DNA of 64,000 bases. Origin: an uncultured Rhodospirillaceae bacterium. Lineage in GTDB: Bacteria; Pseudomonadota; Alphaproteobacteria; Rhodospirillales; Casp-alpha2. The stretch spans positions 1 to 64,000 of the forward strand of contig CAJWCU010000001.1 in assembly GCA_913030825.1 (NCBI GenBank), written 5' to 3'. Under the pieces are notes generated by a model. That model was not told where the DNA came from, searched no databases, and saw only the letters and a list, made by a program, of their open reading frames with translations. Both the position numbers and the translations under genes were made by a program. Of the stretch, positions 34,764 through 43,456 are shown in pieces (the stretch's first letter is position 1; each line of letters starts with the position of its first letter).

Positions 34764-34776
34764 CCGGAGAGGCAGA

Positions 34777-35340
34777 TTGACCACGGACCGTCCCGAAAAG
34801 CCCCGGCGCATGCCGGGCGATCCTTCCAAGGCCGAAATGGTCGAACGTATGATTCGCGTCGACCACGCGGGCGAATACGGCGCCGTGCGCATTTACGAAG
34901 GTCAAATGGCCGTCCTGGGCGAAACGAAAAGCGGCCCCGTCATCAAGCATATGGCGGAACAGGAAGAGGTTCATCTCGCGACCTTCAACGATCTTGTCGC
35001 CGACCGCCGGGTGCGGCCGACGGCGCTGCTGCCGCTTTGGCATCTGGCGGGTTTTGCGCTGGGTGCGGGGACGGCGTTGATGGGCGAGAAGGCAGCCCAT
35101 GCCTGTACCGTCGCCGTCGAAGAAGCCATCGACGAACATTACGCGGCGCAGATCGAGGCGCTCGACGGCGAGGACGAAGAGGGCCTGCGCGAGACCTTCG
35201 AAAAATTCCGTCAGGAAGAATTGGAACACCACGACACGGCGCTCGACATGGGCGCCGAGGAAGCCCCCGGCTACGACCTGTTGAAGGGCGCGATCAAACG
35301 CGGCTCGAAATTGGCGATCTGGCTGTCGGAGCGCATCTGA
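34777..35340 (+). CDS. coq7: demethoxyubiquinone hydroxylase
   Basis: Coq7 (di-iron monooxygenase) hydroxylates 2-octaprenyl-3-methyl-6-methoxy-benzoquinol in ubiquinone synthesis. The protein has 187 residues. Carboxylate/histidine ligands lie in DHAGEYGAVRIYEGQ, EQEEVHL, EEAIDEHY and EELEHHD, complete. The start is TTG 34777, with GGAGAGG six to seven bases upstream; no ATG precedes the conserved region closely. It is the last gene of the run dedA-dsbB-coq7. Confidence 0.96.
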   Translation: MTTDRPEKPRRMPGDPSKAEMVERMIRVDHAGEYGAVRIYEGQMAVLGETKSGPVIKHMAEQEEVHLATFNDLVADRRVRPTALLPLWHLAGFALGAGTALMGEKAAHACTVAVEEAIDEHYAAQIEALDGEDEEGLRETFEKFRQEELEHHDTALDMGAEEAPGYDLLKGAIKRGSKLAIWLSERI

Positions 35341-35413
35341 TCCGGCCCCGCGCCTCCCATCCAAGAACCCCCCTCAAAAAGACCAATCCAGAACACGCAT
35401 AAGGAAACAGACG

Positions 35414-36463
35414 ATGAAGGCAGTGGTGTTTGCGGGCGACCGCAAGATCGAATTCATGGACTTCCCCGACCCCCATCCGGGTCCCGGCGAGGTGGTCCTG
35501 CAGATCAAGGCGTCCGGCATGTGCGGCAGCGATCTGAAGTACTACCGCAACCCGGCCGGCACCCCGACCTTGGGGATCGGCGAACGCAAGGGGCCGATCA
35601 TCGCCGGGCACGAACCTTGCGGCGTCGTCGTCGAGGTCGGCGAGGGTGTCTCCGAGGCCCAGGCCAAGGTCGGCGACCGCATGATGGATCACCATTATTC
35701 CGGCTGCGGCGTGTGCAAGCATTGCCGCACCGGCTGGTCGCAAATGTGCATCGACGGCATCACCGTCTACGGCACCACGGGCCACGGCGCCCATGCGGAA
35801 TACATGAAGGTGCCGGCCCATACGCTGGTCAAGCTGCCGGACGATCTTTCCTTCACCACGGGGGCTGCGATCTCCTGCGGCACAGGCACGGCATATGGCG
35901 CGCTCAAGCGCCTGGATCTGGCCGGTGACGAGACCATCGCCATCTTCGGCCAGGGCCCGGTCGGGCTCAGCGCTACGCAACTGGCCAAGGCCATGGGCGC
36001 GCGGGTCATCGTACTCGACGTCATGGCCGAGCGGCGCAAGCTGGCCCAGGACTTCGGCGCCGATTTCGTCATCGACCCGACGGAACATAACGATCTGGTC
36101 TCGGCGATCCGCGACTTGACCGCCGGCGAAGGGGTGCACAAATCCGTGGACTGCTCGTCCAACGCCCAGGCGCGGGCCGACGCCGTGCGTTGCCTGCGTG
36201 CCTGGGGCGTCGCCTGTTTCGTCGGCGAGGGCGGCCAGGTGACGCTCGACGTGTCGCAGGACATCCTGCGCCGTCAGGTCTCCGTCGTCGGGTCCTGGAC
36301 CTTCTCCAAGAACGGTCAGGCCGATTGCGCGGCGTTCGTTTCCGAACGGAACATCGACGTCGACCGCCTGTTCACGGACCGCTATACCCTGGACCAGGCC
36401 GACGAGGCTTATCGACTGTTTGAAACCCAGACGACGGGCAAGGGCGTGTTCGTCATGGATTGA
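35414..36463 (+). CDS. zinc-dependent alcohol dehydrogenase family protein
   Basis: A 349-residue medium-chain dehydrogenase. The catalytic zinc Cys lies in MCGSDLKYYR near residue 37 and its His in GHEPCG near residue 67. Structural-zinc cysteines form CGVCKHCRTGWSQMC near residue 97. The Rossmann motif is IFGQGPVGLSATQLAKA near residue 178. This fits threonine/alcohol or aryl-alcohol dehydrogenases; the substrate is unknown. AAGGAAAC precedes the ATG at 35414. A strong hairpin lies after its stop. Confidence 0.92.
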   Translation: MKAVVFAGDRKIEFMDFPDPHPGPGEVVLQIKASGMCGSDLKYYRNPAGTPTLGIGERKGPIIAGHEPCGVVVEVGEGVSEAQAKVGDRMMDHHYSGCGVCKHCRTGWSQMCIDGITVYGTTGHGAHAEYMKVPAHTLVKLPDDLSFTTGAAISCGTGTAYGALKRLDLAGDETIAIFGQGPVGLSATQLAKAMGARVIVLDVMAERRKLAQDFGADFVIDPTEHNDLVSAIRDLTAGEGVHKSVDCSSNAQARADAVRCLRAWGVACFVGEGGQVTLDVSQDILRRQVSVVGSWTFSKNGQADCAAFVSERNIDVDRLFTDRYTLDQADEAYRLFETQTTGKGVFVMD

Positions 36464-36473
36464 TGCCTGTCCC

Positions 36474-36497
36474 CGTCCGCCCGGTGACGGGCGGACG
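36474..36497 (+). terminator. strong hairpin with GTGA loop after the alcohol dehydrogenase
   Basis: A perfect 10-bp stem, CGTCCGCCCG with CGGGCGGACG, closed by a GTGA (GNRA-type) tetraloop. It begins 11 bp after the stop codon. No T-run follows, so it may act as a stabilising 3' end or a weak terminator. Confidence 0.5.
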
Positions 36498-36511
36498 AGG
36501 CCGGCCACGCC

Positions 36512-37084
36512 GTGCATGGGGGTGCGGTGCAACGCGTGGAGGCGTCGGTGAAGGCACGTGATGTTGTGAAGGACGCCGACCCCCGGGTCGGCCAGTTGTT
36601 GGATTTCTGGTACGCGTCCCGCGGCGCGCATCCCTTTCCGGCGCAGCGGGACCTCAATCTCATGACGGTCCCTCCGCTGCTGCCCAATCTTTATCTTCTC
36701 GACGCATTGCCGGAGCGGGATTTCGGCTACCGCTTCATTGGCACCAAGATCGATGAGCATATGGGAACGTCGCTGACCGGCAAGCGGTTTTCCGACGCCC
36801 GGTCCGGCCGCATTCTGCGCGAGATCACTCAGTTCTTTTCCAGGATCGTGGACACCGGCCAACTCGGCCTGTTGGCGACGCGCCTGCCGTCTGAAAAATT
36901 CGAATGGGTCCGCTATACCCGGTTCGCCCTGCCGCTGGCCGACGATCATGCAACGGTCAACAAGATCCTCGGGCTTTATCTGTTCGAGCCGACCCGCGAA
37001 GACGCCTATCAAACCCCCAACGTCGACGATCTGGACCAATCCGAATTGGGCGAGGTCGTATACCGTTTCGGCGATCTGGACTGA
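36512..37084 (+). CDS. PAS_5-domain protein
   Basis: A 190-residue protein of the PAS_5 family common in Rhodospirillales. The central block RDLNLMTVPPLLPNLYLLDA, followed by FGYRFIGTKIDEHMGTSLTGK, matches that fold. No effector domain is attached. The start is GTG 36512; several in-frame GTGs follow and none has a clear ribosome-binding site, so the N-terminus is uncertain. It converges with trmJ six bases away. A sensory or protein-interaction role is inferred. Confidence 0.88.
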   Translation: MHGGAVQRVEASVKARDVVKDADPRVGQLLDFWYASRGAHPFPAQRDLNLMTVPPLLPNLYLLDALPERDFGYRFIGTKIDEHMGTSLTGKRFSDARSGRILREITQFFSRIVDTGQLGLLATRLPSEKFEWVRYTRFALPLADDHATVNKILGLYLFEPTREDAYQTPNVDDLDQSELGEVVYRFGDLD

Positions 37085-37090
37085 CGCGGC

Positions 37091-37894
37091 CTAGTCTTCG
37101 TCCCGGCCGTCCAGGGGGCCGCGCCTGAGCGCCTTGATCACGCCCCGCAGCATGCGGACTTCCTGATCCGTCAGACGGGCGCGCCCGAATAGGTTACGCA
37201 GGTTGCGGACCATCACCGGCACGCGTTCCGGCGGTTTGAGAAAACCGCAGGCATCCAGTTCGCGTTCCAGATGTTCGAACAGGAAAACCAATTCCTCGTG
37301 GTTGGCGGGCCGCGTCGTCTTGGGCATGGTCATGTCTTCGTCGGGCACGTCGATACCGCCCAACCGCCATTCATAGCTGACCAGAAACACCGCCTGGGCC
37401 AGATTGAGGGATGAGAACCCGGGGTTCAACGGCGCGTTCAGGATCGCGTCGGCCAGGGCCACGTCTTCGTTGGAAAGGCCCTTGGCTTCCTTGCCGAACA
37501 GGACGCCCGTGCGGGCGCCGGAACTTTGATGGGCGGTTCGGATCTCTTCGGCTGCACGGCGCGGCGTCAACACCCGCTTGGTCATGTCGCGGGATCGCGC
37601 CGTGGTGGCGATCACCAGGTTCAGATCGGCGACGGCCTCGGCCGTCGTCTCATAGACGCGAACACCGTCGATCACCACGTCGGCACCGGATGCGGCCGCG
37701 CGGGCCTGTTCGCTGGGCCAACCGTCGCGGGGGGCGACCAGGCGCATTTCCGTGACGCCGCAATTCAACATGGCACGGGCGGCCATGCCGATGTTCTGGC
37801 CCAATTGCGGTTCGACCAGGATGATCGCGGGCGCGCTGGCGCCGTCGATCACGTCGTTCAGGCCGCGGCCCTGCGTGGAATCGGTGCCCGCCAT
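37091..37894 (-). CDS. trmJ: TrmJ-type tRNA/rRNA 2'-O-methyltransferase
   Basis: A 267-residue SPOUT-family methyltransferase resembling TrmJ, which 2'-O-methylates position 32 of tRNAs. Motif 1 is ILVEPQLGQNIGMAARAM near residue 25. Motif 2 is VLFGKEAKGLSNEDVALAD and motif 3 LNPGFSSLNLAQAV, the deep trefoil-knot pieces. The C-terminal helical tail is typical of TrmJ. ATG 37894 is used. It converges with the PAS_5 gene and diverges from the 38250 gene over 355 bp. Confidence 0.9.
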   Translation of the reverse strand: MAGTDSTQGRGLNDVIDGASAPAIILVEPQLGQNIGMAARAMLNCGVTEMRLVAPRDGWPSEQARAAASGADVVIDGVRVYETTAEAVADLNLVIATTARSRDMTKRVLTPRRAAEEIRTAHQSSGARTGVLFGKEAKGLSNEDVALADAILNAPLNPGFSSLNLAQAVFLVSYEWRLGGIDVPDEDMTMPKTTRPANHEELVFLFEHLERELDACGFLKPPERVPVMVRNLRNLFGRARLTDQEVRMLRGVIKALRRGPLDGRDED

Positions 37895-38249
37895 TGCGTC
37901 CTCAATCCGCGTCGGGCGTGGTCCCGCCGGACTGGGGGCGAGGCGCGAACGGGTGAAGGCGGATGTCCGTGGCGTTGGTCATGGGAAGTCGCTCTGATGA
38001 TACGGTGAGGAGCGGCGGGGCCGCCCGAAAGGTCGCGGGAGAATGCCGAATTGGCGGCCAAATCACAAGCATTCGCGGGTATCGCCGGGATTGGCGGATT
38101 TTGCGATTTTTCAAAGGTCGTTTGGAAAACCCCGCCGGGTTCAGTATGCTGAAAAAAGGAGATTTTATCGATCTATGTCGATCTTCGGGCAATGGTCCGA
38201 TTGTGGTCGGCGACCGCCGAGGTGGGGGGCGGGAGAACAAGAGGATAGT
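37895..38249. other. 355-bp intergenic region with one promoter-like site
   Basis: No gene I trust is seen in this stretch. It holds the promoter-like pair at 38122-38150 and a small dyad TTGGC-G-GCCAA (38051-38061) inside a 6-bp inverted repeat (GAATGC 38041-38046 with GCATTC 38069-38074). A short open frame from ATG 38146 in a different frame is not convincing. Confidence 0.4.
38122..38150 (+). promoter_or_regulatory. candidate promoter for the 38250 gene
   Basis: -35 TTGGAA (38122-38127) and -10 TATGCT (38145-38150) are exactly 17 bp apart. A start near 38157 would give a leader of roughly 90 nt to GTG 38250, or place GGAG at the 5' end for ATG 38175. Confidence 0.45.
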
Positions 38250-38777
38250 GTGGTTTCAACCTCCGCGACGGCTGCGAGTAAACATATGGCGTCCGATCCC
38301 TCGCCGGAATATCTGGAGCTGAAGGCCCGCGCGGTCGACTCCAACCTTGACCCCGAAACCCTTCTGGCGACGGATTACCTGAACCATTTCAACGAGATCG
38401 TCATGTTGCTGGAGATGGTGCCGGACATGCCCGAGATCATGGACGAGGTGAAGGCCTGGCAGCCGAAGTCCTATGTCGATCATTTCCGGGATTCGACCAT
38501 TGCCGACCGCGAGTTGGCGATCGAGGCCTATGCCCATGTGCCGGAGATTTATCTCCAGCCGTTCGAGCATACGGTCCTGCAGTTGAACAATGTGGTCGTG
38601 ACCAGTGTCCAACTCATGGAACGGTATATCGAAGCCGGCGACATGAGCATGCTGCGTGAACAGGCGACGGTCATGTCGCGGATGATCCAACGTCTGTTGG
38701 ATACGGCCTCGGGTATCATCCATGGGGCGACGAACACCATGGATCAGCAGGAAATCGACAGCATCATCGCGACCTGA
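38250..38777 (+). CDS. hypothetical helical protein
   Basis: A 175-residue protein of no family known to me. It is acidic and mostly helical (HFNEIVMLLEMVPDMPEIMD; HTVLQLNNVVVTSVQLMERY; LREQATVMSRMIQRLLDTA), without a signal peptide or membrane segment. GAGG at 38241-38244 with 5-bp spacing supports GTG 38250; ATG 38175 (200 aa) and ATG 38286 (163 aa) are alternatives. Its 3' end is followed by a hairpin and faces the HisKA-GGDEF-EAL gene. A role in signalling is only suggested by the neighbour. Confidence 0.75.
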   Translation: MVSTSATAASKHMASDPSPEYLELKARAVDSNLDPETLLATDYLNHFNEIVMLLEMVPDMPEIMDEVKAWQPKSYVDHFRDSTIADRELAIEAYAHVPEIYLQPFEHTVLQLNNVVVTSVQLMERYIEAGDMSMLREQATVMSRMIQRLLDTASGIIHGATNTMDQQEIDSIIAT

Positions 38778-38808
38778 CCGCCCATTGGCGTTAGGCGCAA
38801 GCGGGCGG
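38778..38808 (+). terminator. hairpin after the 38250 gene
   Basis: CCGCCC (38778-38783), directly after the TGA, pairs with GGGCGG (38803-38808), with TTG/CAA pairing inside. No T-tract follows. A shared terminator for the converging genes is possible. Confidence 0.4.
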
Positions 38809-38843
38809 CATCCAAATTTCGAAGAAGCTTAAAACGCCGTCGT

Positions 38844-41234
38844 TTATTCGCCGGCTGCCGGTGGGGTTTTGGTGAAGGCGCCGACGCCGGCGCGGACCAG
38901 ATCGCAGAATTTCTCGTTGGTGACCGGCGGGCTGAACAAATAGCCCTGGCCGACCTGACACCCGAGCGCATGCAGGAAGCCCACCTGGCTTTCCGTCTCG
39001 ATGCCTTCGGCGACCAGACGGAGGTTCAGATTCTGGGCCATGGAGATGATCGCCCGGGCGACGGCCGAGGCGTCGCGATCGTCGGGCAGGCCGGTCACGA
39101 AGGATCGATCGACCTTGAGATTGTCCAACGGGAACCGCGTCAGATAGCTGAGCGAGGAATAGCCCGTCCCGAAATCGTCCATCGAGACATTGACGCCCAT
39201 CTCCTTGATGACTTCCAGCGTGCGGATGGTTTCCTCGGCGTTCGAGACCAACATGCTTTCCGTCAGCTCGACATCCAGATGCGCGGGGTCGAGGCCGCAT
39301 TCGTTCAGGACATCGCGGATCTCGCCGACCAGGTCGCCGTGCAGGAATTGCATCGCCGACAGGTTCACCGCGATGTGCAGGTCTTTCATCCCGGCTTGGT
39401 GCCATTCCGCGGCCGTTTCGCATGCCTGGCGTAGCACCCAACTGCCGATTGGAATGATCAGGCCGGTTTCCTCGGCCACGGGAATGAATTCGACGGGCGA
39501 GATCTTGCCCAGATTGGGGTTGTCCCAACGCAGCAGCGCCTCCGCCCCCATGATCCGGCGAGTTTCCAGATCGACCTTGGGCTGATAGACCAATTCGAAT
39601 TCGTCGTTTTCAAGGGCCCGGCGCAGGCCGCTTTCGACCTCGATCCGACGGCGCGCGTCTTCGGACAGTTGTTCCGAATAGAATTGGAAATTGGCGCGGC
39701 CCTGTTTCTTGGCGAAGTGCGCGGCCGTGTCCACGTTGCGCATCAGTTCGACCAATGAATTCGCGTTCTTCGGATACATCACAACGCCGATGGAACAGGA
39801 GGTGAAGACCTCGCGCCCATCGACCTTGAACGGCTGCGACAGGCTTTTCAGCACGTCGCGGGCGATGGTCGATGCCCGTGCCTCGTCGTCCATGCCTTCC
39901 AGGATGACCATGAATTCATCGCCCGACAGATGCGCCACCGTGTCCTGGCCGCGAACACAGCCACACACCCGCTGCCCCGCCAATTGGATCACCCGGTCGC
40001 CGATCAAATGGCCCAGGGCGTCGTTGATGGTCTTGAAATTGTCGAGGTCCAGGAACAGCACGGCAAAGCCGACGCCGCAGGTATCGGCCTGTTCGATCGC
40101 CTCTTCCAGGCGTTCCGTGAACAAGTTGCGGTTGGGAAGGCGGGTCAATGGGTCGCGGGTCGCCAGGTCGCGCAGGCGCTCTTCGTTCTCCTTGCGCTCG
40201 GTGATGTCGCGAAGGGCGCCGATGAACAGGCGGCGGCCGGAAAACCGCATTTCCGAAACCGCCAATTCGATGGGGATGAGCGACCCGTTCTTGCGTCGAC
40301 CGACGACCTCGCGCGGCGTGCCCAGAATGCGTCGAATGCCCGTGTTGGTATATCGCGCCAGGTAATGATCGTGGTTGGAGGCGTCGTCGTCGTTCATCAA
40401 CACCTTGATGTTGGAGCCGACGAGTTCACCCGGTTTGTAGCCGAAGATTTCCTCGGCCGTCGGGTTCAGGGTCTCGATGGTGCCGGTTTCGTCGATGGTG
40501 ATGATCCCGTCGGCAACCGTATCCATGATCTTGCGCAGGTGTTCCTCGCGCGTCGCCTGGGCTTTCAACGCCCGGTTCCGCTCGGTCACGTCGCGGGCCA
40601 TGATGATACAGGCGTCGCCTTCATCGCCGACGCGGTCATCGTCCTGTTCGTCGTAAGGCAGGGCGGCCAGTTCCACGTCCAGGGTCGATCCGTCGGCACA
40701 AAGCAGCGTCATTGGCGTACGCAGGCGTTCCTTGGCCAAGTTTTCCATGCCGCCCTGGAAATGGGCCAGGCTGTTTTCGTGCACGAAGTCGGTAAAGGTG
40801 CGGCCGCGCAACTCCATGGCCGGCCAGACGCCCAGCATGTCCGCCCCCGCCGGGTTGATCAATTCGATGGCCCCGTCCCGGCACACGGCGATCAGGTCCG
40901 GCGCCAGTTCGATGACATGGCGGAAACCGTGCTCCGTGCGCTTCATGTTTTCGAACCGCTTGCGGTTCAGAAGGTCGTTGATGAAGTCCAGCATGCGCCG
41001 GCCTTCGGTCGAGATTACTTCGACGTACTCGCGGTAATGAGGGTTGGTCAGGGGGCCCAGAATTTCCTGATCCATCATGTCGGCGAAGCCGATGATGGTG
41101 TTGAGCGGCGTGCGCAGGTCGTGGCTGAGGGTCTCCAGAAGGGTCTCGTTCGCCTCCTCCGTGGCGTCGGAGGCGTCCTGAAGGCGTTTCTCCGCCTGCC
41201 GGGTTCCCGGCTTGATCTCGTATATATCCGCCAT
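38844..41234 (-). CDS. HisKA-PAS-PAS-GGDEF-EAL signalling protein
   Basis: A 796-residue multi-domain protein. Residues ~30-95 form a histidine-kinase phosphoacceptor-like segment (SHDLRTPLNTIIGF, His38) with no ATPase domain. Two PAS domains follow (about 103-225 and 232-350). A GGDEF domain (about 355-525) has SGDEF at 437-441 in place of GGDEF, FLDLDNFKTIND, and a preceding RGQD that fits an inhibitory I-site. The EAL domain (about 540-790) keeps EALLRW, ELTES, DDFGTG, LKVD and AEGIE, so c-di-GMP hydrolysis is plausible. The cyclase may be weak or inactive. No membrane segment is visible; cytoplasmic. Confidence 0.92.
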   Translation of the reverse strand: MADIYEIKPGTRQAEKRLQDASDATEEANETLLETLSHDLRTPLNTIIGFADMMDQEILGPLTNPHYREYVEVISTEGRRMLDFINDLLNRKRFENMKRTEHGFRHVIELAPDLIAVCRDGAIELINPAGADMLGVWPAMELRGRTFTDFVHENSLAHFQGGMENLAKERLRTPMTLLCADGSTLDVELAALPYDEQDDDRVGDEGDACIIMARDVTERNRALKAQATREEHLRKIMDTVADGIITIDETGTIETLNPTAEEIFGYKPGELVGSNIKVLMNDDDASNHDHYLARYTNTGIRRILGTPREVVGRRKNGSLIPIELAVSEMRFSGRRLFIGALRDITERKENEERLRDLATRDPLTRLPNRNLFTERLEEAIEQADTCGVGFAVLFLDLDNFKTINDALGHLIGDRVIQLAGQRVCGCVRGQDTVAHLSGDEFMVILEGMDDEARASTIARDVLKSLSQPFKVDGREVFTSCSIGVVMYPKNANSLVELMRNVDTAAHFAKKQGRANFQFYSEQLSEDARRRIEVESGLRRALENDEFELVYQPKVDLETRRIMGAEALLRWDNPNLGKISPVEFIPVAEETGLIIPIGSWVLRQACETAAEWHQAGMKDLHIAVNLSAMQFLHGDLVGEIRDVLNECGLDPAHLDVELTESMLVSNAEETIRTLEVIKEMGVNVSMDDFGTGYSSLSYLTRFPLDNLKVDRSFVTGLPDDRDASAVARAIISMAQNLNLRLVAEGIETESQVGFLHALGCQVGQGYLFSPPVTNEKFCDLVRAGVGAFTKTPPAAGE

Positions 41235-41447
41235 GCCACCCGCGCGATATCCGCGTTACCCCAATTGGTTTTTGTCCTGTTTCCAGGCGCTTGGGTGCGG
41301 ATTCGCTCCTCTCTACTCCGTTATTGTGACTTATTGAGAACGCGGGTCAAGCTAGCCGAAAGGTCATCCTCGGCACGCCGTTCGGCGTTAACCTCAAATC
41401 GGCGGGCCATGCTGTCTCTCCGGCGCTTCGCGTGATAGCTTATTTTC

Positions 41448-42071
41448 ATGCCACAAGAGATCATTCTGCTGACCGGCGATATCGAAGGCCCGCACCTGGC
41501 GGCCGAGTTGTCGGCGCATAACCCATTGCTTCACGTCAATCATGTGGACGGCGCCGATACCCTGCGCGATGCCCTGGACATGAGCGGTGGGTCGGGCGCC
41601 AATGCGGGCCGGCGGCTGGTCGCGTTCTGCACCGGGGTCGTGGTTCCCGCGGACGCGCTCGCGGCACTGCCGGGCCCGGCCTACAACTTCCACCCCGGCC
41701 CGCCGACCTATCCCGGCAGTTGGGCCGCCGGTTTCGCGCTTTACGATGGGACGACGCGGTTCGGCGCGACTCTGCATGTGATGGAAGAAAAGGTCGACGA
41801 AGGTGCGATCGTCGAGGTCGATTGGTTCGATTTCCCGGCCGATGCGCGCCTGCGCTATGACGAATTGGAGGTCATGGCCTATCAGCGCTGCGTCGGGCTG
41901 TTCCGGAAGTATGCGTCTCATCTGGCCTCGGACGACGCCCCTCTGCCGCTATCGGGCGAGCGTTGGTCCGGCGTCAAGCGGACCAAGGCCGAAGCGACGG
42001 TCATGCGCGAGCCGCCCCGCGATGCCACGGAAGACGAAATCCGTCGGCGCTTCCGCGCCTTCGGCTGCTAA
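41448..42071 (+). CDS. stand-alone formyltransferase-domain protein
   Basis: A 207-residue protein with the catalytic domain of the methionyl-tRNA/GAR formyltransferase superfamily. The hallmark [14 protein letters not shown] near residue 80 carries the N-H pair, and [10 protein letters not shown] near residue 115 the aspartate. It lacks the C-terminal tRNA-binding domain of Fmt, and the length is short for Fmt. It may act on a sugar, amino-acid or small-molecule acceptor; that is open. ATG 41448 is used. It overlaps the converging cysS by 4 bp. A gene-pair clue to substrate is not seen. Confidence 0.82.
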   Translation: MPQEIILLTGDIEGPHLAAELSAHNPLLHVNHVDGADTLRDALDMSGGSGANAGRRLVAFCTGVVVPADALAALPGPAYNFHPGPPTYPGSWAAGFALYDGTTRFGATLHVMEEKVDEGAIVEVDWFDFPADARLRYDELEVMAYQRCVGLFRKYASHLASDDAPLPLSGERWSGVKRTKAEATVMREPPRDATEDEIRRRFRAFGC

Positions 42072-43456
42072 CCCCGCCGCCAGGTGGCGCCGTCGGCGCC
42101 GTCCTCGACGATGATCCGGGCTTCGGTCAACTGGTCCCGGATGGCGTCGGCGCGGGCAAAATCCTTGGCCTTGCGGGCCTCGACCCGCTCGGCGATCAGG
42201 GCGTCGATCTCGTCGTCGGAAAGGCCCCCGCCCGCATCGGCCTGGGCCGGCGGCTGCCATTTGAACCAGGCTTCCGGATCTTGCTGTAACAGGCCGAGCA
42301 GGCCGCCCGCCGTCCGCAGGTCGGCCGCCGCCGCTGCCTTATCCGCTGCTGCCGCCTTGTTGACGGTCGCAGCCATGCCATGCAGTTCGCTGATCGCGAG
42401 CGGCGTATTCAGATCGTCGCATAGGGCATTCAGCACGGCATCGGACATTGTGCCCTCCGCCGCCGGGGCGGCTCCGCGCAAGGCGCCGTAGAACCCATCC
42501 AATTCCGCCTTGGCTTCGCGAATGCCGTCTTTGGTGAAATCCAGCGGCTGGCGGTAATGGGCTTTCAGCAGCGTCAGGCGGATGGCTTCGCCCGGGAATT
42601 CCTGCAACAGGTCGTGGACCGTGTAGAAGTTGCCCAGGGACTTGGACATCTTCTCGCCCTCGGCCATCAGGTAGCCGTTGTGCATCCAGACGTTGGCCAT
42701 GACCGCCGTGCCGTGGGCGCAGCGGCTTTGCGCGATCTCGTTTTCATGGTGCGGGAACACCAGGTCCAGGCCGCCGCCGTGAATGTCGAAGACCTCGCCC
42801 AGGTATTCCTTGGACATGGCCGAGCATTCGATATGCCAGCCGGGCCGCCCGCGGCCCCAGGGGCTGGCCCATCCGGGCAGGCCGTCGTCTTCGGGCGAGG
42901 GCTTCCACAGAACGAAGTCGGCGGGGCTTTTCTTGTAGGGCGCCGGGTCGACCCTGGCGCCCGCGATCAATTCATCCTGCTTCAGGCGCGACAGTTGCCC
43001 GTAATCGGGCATCGACGGCACGTTGAACAGGACGTGGCCTTCGGCTTCGTAGGCGTTGCCGTTGGCGATCAGTGTTTCGATCATCGCGACCATCTGCTTG
43101 ATGTGCTGGGTCGCGCGCGGCTCCACATCCGGCGGAAGCGCCCCCAGCGCCCCCATGTCCTCGTGGAACTGGGCGGCGGTTTCGCGCGTGATGGCCTTGA
43201 TCGAGCGGCCCGTTTCGGCGGCGCGGGCGTTGATCTTGTCGTCGACATCCGTGATGTTGCGGACGTAGGTGACCTTCGGATACAGCCGGCGCAGCAGCCG
43301 TGCCAGCACGTCGAACACCACGACCGGCCGGGCGTTGCCGATATGGGCGAAGTCGTAGACCGTGGGGCCGCAGACGTACATCCGCACGTTGTCGGGATCG
43401 ATCGGGGCGAATTCGGTCTTTTCGCGGCTCAGCGTGTTGTGCAGGCGTAAGGTCAT
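42068..43456 (-). CDS. cysS: cysteinyl-tRNA synthetase
   Basis: CysS charges tRNA-Cys. The protein has 462 residues. It has the zinc ligand Cys in YVCGPTVYD near residue 28, HIGNARP (HIGH-type), and KMSKSLGNF (KMSKS) near residue 266. The [17 protein letters not shown] block is typical. Its ATG at 43456 overlaps the nadE stop by one base (TGATG), so it is coupled downstream of nadE. The C-terminus overlaps the formyltransferase gene tail-to-tail. Confidence 0.97.
   Translation of the reverse strand: MTLRLHNTLSREKTEFAPIDPDNVRMYVCGPTVYDFAHIGNARPVVVFDVLARLLRRLYPKVTYVRNITDVDDKINARAAETGRSIKAITRETAAQFHEDMGALGALPPDVEPRATQHIKQMVAMIETLIANGNAYEAEGHVLFNVPSMPDYGQLSRLKQDELIAGARVDPAPYKKSPADFVLWKPSPEDDGLPGWASPWGRGRPGWHIECSAMSKEYLGEVFDIHGGGLDLVFPHHENEIAQSRCAHGTAVMANVWMHNGYLMAEGEKMSKSLGNFYTVHDLLQEFPGEAIRLTLLKAHYRQPLDFTKDGIREAKAELDGFYGALRGAAPAAEGTMSDAVLNALCDDLNTPLAISELHGMAATVNKAAAADKAAAAADLRTAGGLLGLLQQDPEAWFKWQPPAQADAGGGLSDDEIDALIAERVEARKAKDFARADAIRDQLTEARIIVEDGADGATWRRG

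Noticed and set aside
35294-37039. A 581-codon minus-strand frame across the alcohol dehydrogenase and PAS_5 genes
   Set aside because: It spans two real plus-strand genes with good motifs and has no motif of its own.
38146-38322. A 59-codon frame starting ATG CTG AAA AAA GGA in the 355-bp gap
   Set aside because: It overlaps the better-supported 38250 gene in another frame and turns Arg/Trp-rich like a shadow frame.
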